DNA of 64,000 nucleotides from Gammaproteobacteria bacterium (GTDB taxonomy: Bacteria > Pseudomonadota > Gammaproteobacteria > Enterobacterales > Alteromonadaceae). A program made the translations under genes and the position numbers. Position 1 is the first letter of the stretch. Each line of letters starts with the position of its first letter. This document shows positions 16,691 through 25,245 of the stretch, piece after piece. Under the pieces are notes generated by a model. It made no database searches, was not told where the DNA came from, and saw nothing but the letters and a program-made list of their open reading frames with translations. The stretch covers positions 52,933-116,932 of the forward strand of contig JAAFAI010000016.1 in NCBI GenBank assembly GCA_018222405.1, in the 5' to 3' direction.

Positions 16691-17148
16691 ATTCTGGCTG
16701 ATCGTGTACCCCAATTCTGGCCGATGGTGAACACCTATTCTGGTCTGATGGTGAACAGTTTTGCCCTGACGCCAGAATCACTGTTCACGAACCAGAATAG
16801 TTTTCCCGCATTGATATTTTTGACTGCTAACCTGTTGCCTTTTGCTTTAGGAAACAGGGATGCCAACCAAGAGATTATCAATGCGTCAACTTCGAGAAAT
16901 TCTTCGCCTGAAATTGCAGGCAGATCTCAGCATCCGGCAAATCCACCGTAGTTTACGAGTGAGTGTTGGTGCCGTTTCCAAGGTGCTTAGCAAAGCGAAT
17001 GAGATGAACCTGAGCTGGCCTGACGTTAACCAGCTTGATGATGTGCAACTGGCAAGTCGCTTCTATCCTGAAGCGGATACACGTCAGTCTGGGCAGTTTG
17101 AGATGCCGGACTGGCGGGATGTTCATCAGGAGCTTAAGCATATGGCCT
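16691..17148 (+). pseudogene. istA: IS21-family relic: left-end repeats and 5' part of istA
   Basis: ATTCTGG occurs at 16691, 16714 and 16737, an exact 23-bp period, followed by inverted copies near 16790 (GTTCACGAACCAGAAT). These are the multiple transposase-binding repeats of an IS21 end. From ATG 16860 the protein (MRQLREILRLKLQ, LSIRQIHRSLRVSVGAVSKVL, LSWPDVNQLDDVQLASRFYP, PDWRDVHQELKHM) is the N-terminal IstA DNA-binding part, about 95 residues of some 500. After ELKHM the similarity stops abruptly, so the element is truncated and inactive. istB is absent. Confidence 0.75.
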
Positions 17149-17516
17149 CTCAGGTTCCTCCGCAATCTTGGATGTGGGTGAAAAAACACATTTGTACGAT
17201 TGGGCATTATTGCTACAGGATTAGGCACGCTGAGAAGTTTGGCTGGGCCTATAATTGGTGTTAGTAAAGCACAATCTGTATTCTGGTTTTTTATGGTTAT
17301 GATATTGAAAAATATATATTTTTTGTTTCTTGGCTACGTATTCTTTGAGCATCATCAAGGCGCAGGCTGGGAAAGAGACTGAGCCAGGGGAACGGTTTCT
17401 GCTGATAGAGAATCAGGCATTTTCATTATCATCAAGCGCGTAGCGCGTTTGATGCAGGTTAGATTCGCAAGCAGTTCACTGTTTGTATTATTGACTACGA
17501 GTAACAGAGAGAAATT
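17149..17516. other. Region after the IS21 break, with a membrane-protein-like fragment
   Basis: No clear gene. A 60-codon frame from a TTG at 17200 to 17382 encodes a hydrophobic piece (SVFWFFMVMILKNIYFLFLGYVFF) with no start signal. It may be the end of a membrane protein cut by the IS21 relic. The last 60 bases contain AGAGAGAAATT before the oxidoreductase start. Confidence 0.4.
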
Positions 17517-18587
17517 ATGAGCAACAATCCTATCCGTATCGGTTTTATCGGCCTTAATCCTGACAGCCACTGGGCTGCGATGGCCCACCTACCTGCACTC
17601 CAGTCACTGGGCAATACTTTTGAAGTGGTTGGCGTTGCCAATTCAACTGCTGAAAGCGCCCAGCGCAGTGCCGCAGCCCTGAATATTCCGCATGCCTTCG
17701 CCACGCCGCAGGAACTGGTGGTGTCTGACGAAATTGATCTGGTGGTGGTAACCGTGAAGGTGCCTTATCACTACGAACTGGTATCGGCTGCATTAGAGGC
17801 TGGCAAACATGTGCATTGTGAATGGCCTTTGGGTAACGGCGTTGAAGAAGCCCGTAAACTGACCGAGTTGGCAGCGGCGAAGGGCGTGGTGGCAACAGTC
17901 GGTACACAAATGCGAACCGCCCCTGAAATCAAGTATCTGCAAAAACTGGTGGCAGAAGGGTATGTCGGTAAAGTGATGTCCTGTTCTTTGATTGGATCAG
18001 GCGGAAACTGGGGCGCAGAAACTTCCGCTGAACTGGCGTATCTGTTTGATAAAAGTAAAGGCGCGACCCTGCTGACGATCCCCTTTGGTCATACACTGGC
18101 GGGTATTCAGGATGTACTGGGGAGCTTAACGGACGTGACCGGGCGCCTGATTACCATTCGCGACACTGTATTGGTGACTGACACCAATGAAACTATCGCC
18201 AGAACCGCAGATGATCAAATTATGGTGCATGGCCAATTTGCCAGCGGTGCGGCTTTCTCGGCCCATTATCGTGGTGGTATGTGTCGTGGTACCAATTTCC
18301 TGTTGGAAATCAATGGCACAGAAGGTGACATCAAAGTAGAAGGCAATATCGGCCATGGCCAGTTTGCAGAGATGACCATCATGGGCGCCACTGGCAGCGA
18401 AGAGCAAATGCAAACGCTGACGGTGCCGGCAGAGTATTTTGCCGATCTGCCTGAGCATGTGATCCCGCGTAATGTCGCTGGCATTTATAAGCTGGTCGCG
18501 GCGGATATTCTGACAGGAACCCGTCAGGCACCTAGCTTTGCTGATGCGCTGCACCTGCATGAATTGCTCGACATCATCGCGAAATAA
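17517..18587 (+). CDS. Gfo/Idh/MocA-family oxidoreductase (Gal80-like)
   Basis: 356 aa. The N-terminal Rossmann segment IRIGFIGLNPDSHWAAMAHLPAL at residues 6-28 binds NAD(P), and the consensus HCEWPLGNGVEEARKL takes the place of the usual E-K-P motif, as in Gal80-like members of the family. The C-terminal half has the beta-sheet substrate domain (FLLEINGTEGDI). It probably oxidises or reduces a sugar or related polyol; the substrate is unknown and a regulatory Gal80-like role cannot be excluded. It is the first gene of a four-gene plus-strand group with an exporter, an AraC regulator and an aldo/keto reductase. G+C content looks higher than in the flanking cassette DNA. Confidence 0.8.
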   Translation: MSNNPIRIGFIGLNPDSHWAAMAHLPALQSLGNTFEVVGVANSTAESAQRSAAALNIPHAFATPQELVVSDEIDLVVVTVKVPYHYELVSAALEAGKHVHCEWPLGNGVEEARKLTELAAAKGVVATVGTQMRTAPEIKYLQKLVAEGYVGKVMSCSLIGSGGNWGAETSAELAYLFDKSKGATLLTIPFGHTLAGIQDVLGSLTDVTGRLITIRDTVLVTDTNETIARTADDQIMVHGQFASGAAFSAHYRGGMCRGTNFLLEINGTEGDIKVEGNIGHGQFAEMTIMGATGSEEQMQTLTVPAEYFADLPEHVIPRNVAGIYKLVAADILTGTRQAPSFADALHLHELLDIIAK

Positions 18588-18706
18588 TGAAGCTGACAGG
18601 GCGTCGGACGTGGGGATCTATCCCTATGGCTGACGCCAGGTTGCAGGCGGAATGAATCCGCCTAAGTACATATCCCCGGCATTGTTCTCATCCAAGGAGT
18701 CTGCAA

Positions 18707-19591
18707 ATGGAAAAGACCTTCGGGCATTTTGCCATCCTGTTTTCGTGTCTGATTTTTGCCAGCAATATTCTGGTGACAGACTCCCTGACTGGGGTTTGGT
18801 TAGATCCTATGGGCTATACCCTTACCCGTTTGATATACGGCACCCTTGCCCTTTGGGCGATTGGCATGTTTTTGCCGAAGCAGAAAGTGCCACTCAAGGA
18901 TTTAATCGTGCTGGCCATTGGCGGATTGCTCGGGTTAATAGTGTCGCAACTGGCGTTTGCTACCTCGGTGCAATACACCTCGCCGGTAAATTTTTCGCTG
19001 GTGATGGCAATGGTGCCGATTATGGTCTTAGTGTTGTCGGTCGTGTTTTTGAGAGAGAGGATGTCGTTAACCAAAACCTTTGGCATCTTACTCAGCGTGA
19101 TTGGTGCCGCCATTATTATTCTGCAGGGAAGTGATGTTACCGAGCAAAACAGTAACGATAGCCTTGGATTATTCGTCGCTTTTGTCAGCATGTCTGCCTA
19201 TGGCGGATATTTAATCATTACCCGTGAAGTGACCCAGCGTTACGGTTCTGTGGTGATTTTAAAGTGGATGTTTCTGTTCAGTGCACTGATGCTCACACCG
19301 TTTGGCTTGTACGAGCTTGCCAGCCAACCCATGTATAGCGGTGATGCCACCCATACCGCCATTTTACAATTACTGTTCGTCCTCATTTTTGACGGCACGA
19401 TTGTGTACTTTCTGTTGTTGATATCACTTAACCGGCTAAAGGCAACGACCGTGAGTACCTATCTTAATTTGCTGCCCGTGTTTACGGCGGTGATTGCGAT
19501 AGCAAGCGGGCAGGCGGAACTGACGATATTCAGTGCCATTGCCACGCTATTGGTTGTCGGTGGCGTGTTGATCGTGACACGTAGCCGATAA
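18707..19591 (+). CDS. EamA/DMT-family transporter
   Basis: 294 aa with about ten hydrophobic helices arranged as two five-helix repeats, for example LIVLAIGGLLGLIVSQLAFA and LLPVFTAVIAIASGQAELTI. The start has AAGGAG nine bases upstream. EamA proteins of the drug/metabolite transporter superfamily export metabolites such as amino acids or sugars. It is probably co-transcribed with the Gfo/Idh gene and the AraC regulator (21 bases downstream). The substrate cannot be told from sequence. Confidence 0.85.
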   Translation: MEKTFGHFAILFSCLIFASNILVTDSLTGVWLDPMGYTLTRLIYGTLALWAIGMFLPKQKVPLKDLIVLAIGGLLGLIVSQLAFATSVQYTSPVNFSLVMAMVPIMVLVLSVVFLRERMSLTKTFGILLSVIGAAIIILQGSDVTEQNSNDSLGLFVAFVSMSAYGGYLIITREVTQRYGSVVILKWMFLFSALMLTPFGLYELASQPMYSGDATHTAILQLLFVLIFDGTIVYFLLLISLNRLKATTVSTYLNLLPVFTAVIAIASGQAELTIFSAIATLLVVGGVLIVTRSR

Positions 19592-19612
19592 GGTTATAGG
19601 AAAAGGTAGAAT

Positions 19613-20536
19613 ATGACGTCATTTACTCGCGCAGACCAACCGGTTGCTGAATACCTTCGGGAAATCACCCATTCCCTGACCCAGCTCACACCCTTTGACG
19701 GGTATTTTGAGCTGGCGAAAAACTACGTAAATGTGGTGCGGGCGACGAAACCCTCGAGTGAACGCATGTTTTTGCTGGCACAGCCCTGTATTTGCATTGT
19801 GCCTCAAGGGGCGAAATCTGTTGCCTTAACTCAGGGCGATATGGGGTTTATGGAGAATGAATCGACGATGGTGATTTATTCGGCAGAAGTGCCGATAAAT
19901 GTCGCCATTACCCACGCCTCTGCCGAGGCGCCGTATTTTTGCATGATGATCCCACTGCATTCAAAAAAGCTGAGTGAGCTGATTGTTAAGGTTTTTCCCA
20001 ATGGGGTGCCGAAGGTGGCGAAAACCCAAGGGGTACATGTGGGAAATTCTGATCCGGCCATCATTAAATCGGCTGCCCGCATACTGAGCCTGATCGAAGA
20101 GCAGGAAAACAGTGAACTGCTGGTGCCTTTGGCCATTGATGAAATCCTTATCCGTTTGCTGAAAAGCCCGGTGGGCCCTTCGCTGGTGCAAATCGGGATT
20201 GCAGATTCTCATTCTGAAAAGGTCGCTAAAGCCATCACTTGGCTGAAACAACATTATGCCGAGCCCGTCAGGATGGAAGAACTGGCAAAAATCGCCGGCA
20301 TGAGTGTGTCATCGTTTCATACCCATTTTAAAGCCATCACCTCTATGTCACCGCTGCAATACCAGAAGACGGTGCGATTGCAGCAGGCGCGCAGCCTGAT
20401 GCGCTCGAAAATGATGGATGTCAGCAGCGCTTCCCTTGAAGTGGGCTATGCCAGCACATCTCAGTTTAGTCGTGAATATGCCCGGGCATTCGGGGTGCCA
20501 CCGAGTAAAGATGTTGGCCGCGATGCCTTTCGCTAA
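19613..20536 (+). CDS. AraC-family transcriptional regulator with AraC_N domain
   Basis: 307 aa. The N-terminal ligand domain of the AraC_N type is seen in PCICIVPQGAKSVAL and YSAEVPINVAITHAS. The C-terminal AraC DNA-binding domain has two helix-turn-helix parts: VRMEELAKIAGMSVSSFHTHFKAIT and ASLEVGYASTSQFSREYARAFG. It sits between the exporter and the aldo/keto reductase and probably controls this operon in response to a small molecule. Confidence 0.88.
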   Translation: MTSFTRADQPVAEYLREITHSLTQLTPFDGYFELAKNYVNVVRATKPSSERMFLLAQPCICIVPQGAKSVALTQGDMGFMENESTMVIYSAEVPINVAITHASAEAPYFCMMIPLHSKKLSELIVKVFPNGVPKVAKTQGVHVGNSDPAIIKSAARILSLIEEQENSELLVPLAIDEILIRLLKSPVGPSLVQIGIADSHSEKVAKAITWLKQHYAEPVRMEELAKIAGMSVSSFHTHFKAITSMSPLQYQKTVRLQQARSLMRSKMMDVSSASLEVGYASTSQFSREYARAFGVPPSKDVGRDAFR

Positions 20537-20602
20537 CAGATGTCACGTCACTACAAACCTGTATTGAAGCATTTCAGTTATTTAAAAAACAAAGAGAAAC
20601 AT

Positions 20603-21511
20603 ATGATTTTAGAAGAGTCTTTTGTTCTGGCGAATGGTGTCCATATTCCCAAGTTGGGTCTGGGTACTTGGTTTATCAATAACAACAAAGTCCCCAAGGT
20701 TGTCGAGCAAGCGATTGAGCTGGGCTATCGCCATATTGATACTGCTCAGGCCTATCGCAACGAAGCCGGCGTCGCAGCTGGCATCCGGGCCAGCCGCATC
20801 CAACGCGAGAAGATGTTTGTTACCACCAAACTGGCAGCAGGGGCTAAAACCTATGCAAAAGCCACGAAATCCATCGATAAGTCGCTGAAAAAGATGAAGA
20901 TGGACGTGATCGATCTCATGATTATTCACAGCCCCCAGCCCTGGACAAAGTTTGGAGACGAAAACCGTTACTTTGATGGCAATATGCAGGCATGGCGCGC
21001 GCTGGAAGATGCCTATAGTGCAGGCAAACTGCGTGCAATTGGTGTGTCTAATTTCCAGCAACCGGATTTGGAAAACATTCAGAAAAACGGTTCAATTTCC
21101 CCGATGGTGAATCAGGTGTTGGCACATATCGGCAATACCCCTCAGGCGTTGATCGACTATTGCCAGCGCGAGAATATTCTGGTGCAAGCCTATTCACCGG
21201 TGGCTCACGGCGTGTTGCTGAATAATGATGCGGTGATGCGAATGGCGAATAAATACGCTGTCAGTGTGCCGCAACTGTGCCTGCGTTACGATCTTCAGCT
21301 GGGGCTGCAGCCGTTGCCGAAAACGGTCACGCCTTCGCATATGAAAACCAATGCCATGCTTGATTTCGTGATTGACGATGCAGATATGGATATTCTGAAA
21401 GGTGTACCAAAGATTACCGATTACGGTGATGCCAGCTTTATGCCCGTATTCGGCGGTAAGTTGACGGTTGGTGCTATTTTGTCAGCCATTTTTAAGCGCA
21501 AGGCGAAGTAG
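20603..21511 (+). CDS. Aldo/keto reductase
   Basis: 302 aa from ATG 20603 (AAAGAG upstream); the frame is open from 20540 but the family starts here. The catalytic tetrad is complete: Asp 46 and Tyr 51 (HIDTAQAY), Lys 76 (VTTKLA) and His 109 (MIIHSP). GVSNF and the C-terminal LPKTVTPSHM cofactor region are also present. It should be an NADPH-dependent carbonyl reductase in the cytoplasm, close to the 2,5-diketo-gluconate reductase branch. It is the last gene of the Gfo/Idh-EamA-AraC group, which together suggests sugar or reactive carbonyl handling. Confidence 0.88.
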   Translation: MILEESFVLANGVHIPKLGLGTWFINNNKVPKVVEQAIELGYRHIDTAQAYRNEAGVAAGIRASRIQREKMFVTTKLAAGAKTYAKATKSIDKSLKKMKMDVIDLMIIHSPQPWTKFGDENRYFDGNMQAWRALEDAYSAGKLRAIGVSNFQQPDLENIQKNGSISPMVNQVLAHIGNTPQALIDYCQRENILVQAYSPVAHGVLLNNDAVMRMANKYAVSVPQLCLRYDLQLGLQPLPKTVTPSHMKTNAMLDFVIDDADMDILKGVPKITDYGDASFMPVFGGKLTVGAILSAIFKRKAK

Positions 21512-22137
21512 TCCGCACAGGCAGGCGATCTAGCAAGGCCTGCTTTACCTTGCTATGTCGCCAGTCTGGCGTATAGCTGTTTGTAGCGCTTGGGGAGGCG
21601 TCCGAATTTGGCTTTATACAGCAGGCCTGGGCATAGTAGCTAAACCCACCGCGGGTATTTCCTTCGGTGTCAACGAGCAGCCAATCCAGAATAAACTCCA
21701 GCCGTAATGACAAATCTACAGCCATTTCGGTCGTTGAATTTTCCAGCGCCTTCTGCCGCGTCTTTCTTCGCAAAATTGCATCTAAGGTAAATAAAAATAC
21801 TGATTATTGTTTCCAACTACGCTTGGTTGTTTTAGAGTAAGTTTTATTAAATTAAACAACGCATTACGCATCGGCAGTGGTGGCGGCAAAGCCGCGACAG
21901 GTCAGTGTAACTCATGTAACAAGCGCATGTTGTCGGACTGGTTTTCCGCTACGCTCCAAACCAGCCGCAAATGCGGGTGTTGAACGTCCGTTGTTTGTCT
22001 TTTGCAGCCTGTCGGATCAAGTCGAAACTTTCGATCAACTTTGTCAGATTAGATATGAGCCACTACAAAGAATTTTGTACAGATAACCATTCAATATGGT
22101 CAAAAGGCTTACCAAAATACATAGTCAATTCTACTAC
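21512..22137. other. Intergenic stretch with an attC-like site and a half repeat
   Basis: No reliable gene. A minus-strand frame at 21492-21773 has no recognisable family and overlaps the end of the reductase. The attC-like site 3 (21914-21985) and a half copy of the dispersed repeat (GTCCGTTGTTTGTCTTTTGC, 21985-22005) mark another cassette junction. Confidence 0.5.
21914..21985 (+). repeat. attC-like cassette recombination site 3
   Basis: From TGTAACAAGCGCATG to GCGGGTGTTGAAC. The central hairpin CTGGTTT ... AAACCAG is perfect around TCCGCTACGCTCC. The end box GTTGAAC fits GTTRRRY exactly. The AACAAGCGC left arm is shared with attC-like site 2. Confidence 0.65.
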
Positions 22138-22906
22138 CTATTGTTTACTCTGCTGCTCAAGAGACCACAAGCCTGCATACTTGTTAAATGTATATTGTGC
22201 ATAAATAACAGCATACAGAAGTCCTCTGCCACCATCTAAAAAGCCAAGCCTGAATACATATATTTGTACGAAGGTGAGTAGGCCCCTAAGAGCCGCTAAC
22301 AATACACCATGACTCTTTTTGCCTTTGGCGAATTTTTTTTCGGCCATCAATACTGCGTAGAGTCGGTTTTTATACAGAAGATGCTCAAAGTCTCGAATAG
22401 AGTAGTGATTTAAAAAGCCTTTTCCAATAACACCAGGTTCACCTTCGAAAAGTACCTTTTCATGAACAATGGCCTCATCAAATCTGGAACCATTCCTCCT
22501 AAACAAGCGAGTACACGCTCTCGCAGTTCTACCAAACCGAGTTGGTTTACCGAAGACGATGTTTTTCCATCTCATCTTATAAGCATTGTGCCCAATAGAA
22601 TCTTGATTTAGGAGTCTTGTTATTTCTTGAGCAAGTTTCGAATCCACTTCCTCATCAGCATCGATAGATAAAACCCAATCGCATGTAGCACTTATCCAGT
22701 GCTCTTTGCTTTTGGATTCCATAGCCTTGCCAATCTGTTATAAACACTTTATCAGTGAATTGTTTTACTATTTCAACGGTTTTGTCGGTGCTACCGCTAT
22801 CAAAAACGATTATTTCATCGGCTATGCTTGTTACTGAGCTTAAACAACGTGCAATGCGATCTTCTTCGTTCTTCGTGATCACAATGACAGAAAGAGTGTT
22901 TTTCAT
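22138..22906 (-). pseudogene. Family 2 glycosyltransferase (WaaE/KdtX-like), frameshifted
   Basis: The N-terminal half from ATG 22906 has the GT-A fold start [14 protein letters not shown] and [16 protein letters not shown]. The C-terminal half has [13 protein letters not shown], the DxD nucleotide-sugar site. The halves are in different frames. One extra base at about 22690 (AAG-T-GCT on the coding strand) would, if removed, give [21 protein letters not shown], the normal family sequence. The rest is intact to the stop. The family adds sugars to the lipopolysaccharide core. It is either a true pseudogene or a sequencing error; the neighbours give no LPS context. Confidence 0.75.
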
Positions 22907-23281
22907 GGTTCAATCCCTGAGTGTTGCTGTGCATAGTCCCTATGCATCCATTAGTTAATCTTAGAAAACCTCCAATTTGGAAAGTTCCGTCAGATTATAT
23001 TTTGACTGTTTTTGCAGTAGCCAAAAGCAGCGCGAAAATAGCATTTTCTTTGAGATTTGGAAAGACTAAAGTCGGCGATAGAAGCGTAAACGCAAATGAA
23101 TATACGAGCTTGCTACGGATGGAATATCGAGTTGAGGGAAAACATGAATACTACTGCGTTACGATTGGCAAAGCTTGCTGAAGCGCGGCAACATTGTTAA
23201 TGTGATTACGTCAAAATCGCTCGGTACTTATACCGTCAGTATCCCTTGGTAATCACACCACTACATATAAATCACTACGGA
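22907..23281. other. Intergenic region, no clear gene
   Basis: A plus-strand frame of 86 codons (22921-23181) overlaps the start of the glycosyltransferase, has no ribosome site and resembles nothing I know. No repeats or terminator stand out. Confidence 0.4.
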
Positions 23282-23566
23282 TTACTGCAATAATTGACGT
23301 CCAGACAAATACCCTTTCTCTACCATCCGCAGCTGCATGCTTCGAAAATACCGTAAATTCTCATCTGTGTAGGCCAGAAAATAATGTTCGGGTGTCCGTT
23401 TGGGTTTATTTTCATAGTCAATCACTGACGCTACAATAACGCCCTGCGGCCCACCTTCAGTCAACACAATCTGCGGAATATACCCTGTATCCTTATCCAC
23501 ATACGCGGTAAAAAAACGTTGCTTGCCGTTAAGTGAAAAAGGGTCTACCTGCTGTGTTAAGTCCAT
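23282..23566 (-). CDS. Hypothetical protein, 94 aa
   Basis: A small soluble protein, mixed alpha/beta, with a plausible composition (FFTAYVDKDTGYIPQIVLTEGG, GVIVASVIDYENKPKRTPEHYFLAYTDEN). It starts with ATG and contains no transmembrane segment. I recognise no family. Immediately upstream on the other strand is the broken reading frame at 23762. The regular codon pattern suggests that it is or was a real gene. Confidence 0.45.
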   Translation of the reverse strand: MDLTQQVDPFSLNGKQRFFTAYVDKDTGYIPQIVLTEGGPQGVIVASVIDYENKPKRTPEHYFLAYTDENLRYFRSMQLRMVEKGYLSGRQLLQ

Positions 23567-23761
23567 ACAAGTTCTTATTCGTTTAAAATTTAGTTATAAA
23601 AATAACTGAATCCCTATACTGGTTCAGTATGCGAGTCACAACCATACTTCTGAGTGGAACTGAAAGCAATAGTGCGTCCTCTGCACGCCTGAGCAGACTG
23701 TCAGGTGTGAATCAGCTATTCATGAATCATAATTTCATCATTATCTAACGGAGCAGATATC

Positions 23762-23966
23762 ATGACACATTTAACAATCGAATACACCTCACAGGAAACC
23801 CACAGAGCGATTCTGGAAGCAAATACACGTATTGAGTGTGCCGAAGGTGATACTTAGCAACTTATTAGCTCTCAGGCAGTCTGAAGAGGATAGATTCATT
23901 ATTCCGCATGATGATGTTGTTGTATCTATTCAAAGTGCGTTAAAAATACTACGTGACAATCTATGA
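23762..23966 (+). pseudogene. Small reading frame broken by a frameshift
   Basis: An ATG with ACGGAG eight bases upstream opens 31 codons (MTHLTIEYTSQETHRAILEA...) that end at TAG. A second frame then continues with SNLLALRQSEEDRFIIPHDD and SIQSALKILRDNL to a TGA at 23966. Together they look like one protein of about 67 residues with a one-base change near 23840-23850. Family unknown; it could be a remnant of a small regulatory or phage gene. Confidence 0.35.
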
Positions 23967-23999
23967 TATAGGGGCTTTTACACCCCTAAGATTTACTTA

Positions 24000-24390
24000 C
24001 ACTTCATCCGCCCGGTGATACTGTCGGATGGAGCGGCGCTGTTTTTTCAGCCAATACAGATAACGGTCGCAGAACTGAGAGTGACTGTAACAGCGGTTGG
24101 GATATTGCAGGGTATATTCTTTCCACAGCAGTAATTTGGTCACGCCTTTACGGCTCAACTGCTTGTGTAAGTCTGTCAGTTCGGCTTCTGGAAAGGCTTG
24201 GCATGGCGTGTATCGGCTTGCTGATAAAAGCGCCGTGCTAACTGGGCATCATCTAATCTATACGGTAGCGGCCAAGATAAGTTTATCACCTTAGCTATGG
24301 TGAGCTGTGTTTAAATACTGCCGACATTGATTTTGGTGATGCGACGTATCTCGCGGATACTCAATCCGGTCGAAATTTGCAAGTACAAGT
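24000..24390 (-). pseudogene. istA: IS21-family istA relic, N-terminal part
   Basis: On the minus strand the pieces LQISTGLSIREIRRITKINVGSI, then a stop, LSWPLPYRLDDAQLARRFYQQADTRH, and LHKQLSRKGVTKLLLWKEYTLQYP with YSHSQFCDRYLYWLKKQRRSIRQYH line up with the N-terminal 150 residues of IstA in order but in broken frames. This copy differs from the relic at 16691-17148 and covers a later region as well. No istB or intact ends were found. It is an old decayed insertion. Confidence 0.72.
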
Positions 24391-24449
24391 AAAATTATAA
24401 GATCAACGAATTGTTGAGTGCCTGGCAGTATTAGCTTTGTCAGGCCAAG

Positions 24450-24752
24450 TTAGAAACTGTTAACCTTAAATGTTGGTTTTGACCACTGTCCACAAGTAAA
24501 CATTTTATAAGTGCCGGTGTCGGAATAGACTATGACGGGCGTTTGGACATAGTCCCCGGACGGCCTAAATTTAGCTACTAAATCAATAATAGTTTGCATA
24601 GCTTTTTCTTCGCATTCAAATGTTGCGGCGTCTTTGATGTCAGTACTAAAGTTTCTTTCATATTTTCTTCGCAGATCGAGCGATGCCCCTTTTTTTACAT
24701 AATGTATTTCATGATGCGTTGGTTTAAAAAGATAGCCAATATTTAAACTCAT
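24450..24752 (-). CDS. Hypothetical protein, 100 aa
   Basis: The ATG at 24752 has AAGGAG at ideal spacing, which supports expression. The product is soluble, Lys/Asp-rich in the middle (YERNFSTDIKDAATFECEEKA), with no membrane segment or known motif. It lies between an IS21 relic and the antitoxin-like cluster, in A/T-rich DNA. Function unknown. Confidence 0.5.
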   Translation of the reverse strand: MSLNIGYLFKPTHHEIHYVKKGASLDLRRKYERNFSTDIKDAATFECEEKAMQTIIDLVAKFRPSGDYVQTPVIVYSDTGTYKMFTCGQWSKPTFKVNSF

Positions 24753-24907
24753 TAAGATTCACTCCTTCTAGACTTGGGCATTCCTGCGACTTTTTAGTAA
24801 TTACCAAACTTATTAGATGGAGCCTTTGCTCTATCCAAGTTCTACCAAGCACTCTTTAGTCATGAATATATACCTAGCGAGGTGAAAAAATCAAGTGGAG
24901 AATAACC

Positions 24908-25006
24908 ATGATCATATTGATTATTATAGGTTTTTTTGACTTTTCTTTAGGCTGTTGTTTAACTGTTAAGACGTTAAAGTGTTTACCAATTAGAAAACGG
25001 ATTTAA
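24908..25006 (+). CDS. Possible 32-aa hydrophobic peptide
   Basis: The ATG has GGAG seven bases upstream. The product starts with a membrane-spanning stretch (MIILIIIGFFDFSLGCCL) and ends with a basic tail (PIRKRI), a layout seen in small toxic peptides of type I toxin-antitoxin systems. It ends 8 bases before the MbcA/ParS-like gene. It is too short for certainty; no antisense RNA promoter was identified. Confidence 0.3.
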   Translation: MIILIIIGFFDFSLGCCLTVKTLKCLPIRKRI

Positions 25007-25014
25007 TAATTCAA

Positions 25015-25245
25015 ATGCCAGAATTTGCTAACAAAACCATTGAGTCCCATTCAGAACTGCTCATGCTGCGTCATATTGTCCAATGGTTCGAATCGGAGAC
25101 AGAGGCCTGGAAGTGGTATACACAACGAAAGCTTTGCGCCTTCGGCGGATTAGCGCCTCGCGAGGTAGTACAGAAATACGATAACGCTGGCATTATCGAA
25201 TTACAGAAATGGATTGCAGAGCGTGAGATGGGAGGGTTCCAGTGA
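25015..25245 (+). CDS. MbcA/ParS/Xre-type antitoxin, toxin-binding domain only
   Basis: 76 aa. The C-terminal segment EAWKWYTQRKLCAFGGLAPREVVQKYDNAGIIELQKWIAE, then GGFQ, matches the DUF2384 toxin-binding domain of MbcA/ParS/Xre antitoxins. The usual N-terminal Xre helix-turn-helix is missing or very short. Its TGA overlaps the GTG start of the next gene, so the two are coupled, as toxin-antitoxin pairs usually are. The usual partner is a RES-domain NAD-degrading toxin, but here a GNAT-like protein takes that position. Confidence 0.6.
   Translation: MPEFANKTIESHSELLMLRHIVQWFESETEAWKWYTQRKLCAFGGLAPREVVQKYDNAGIIELQKWIAEREMGGFQ

Noticed and set aside
21492..21773. Minus-strand frame of 93 codons
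   Set aside because: Overlaps the end of the aldo/keto reductase, odd composition and no support.
22921..23181. Plus-strand frame of 86 codons after the glycosyltransferase
   Set aside because: No start signal or similarity.
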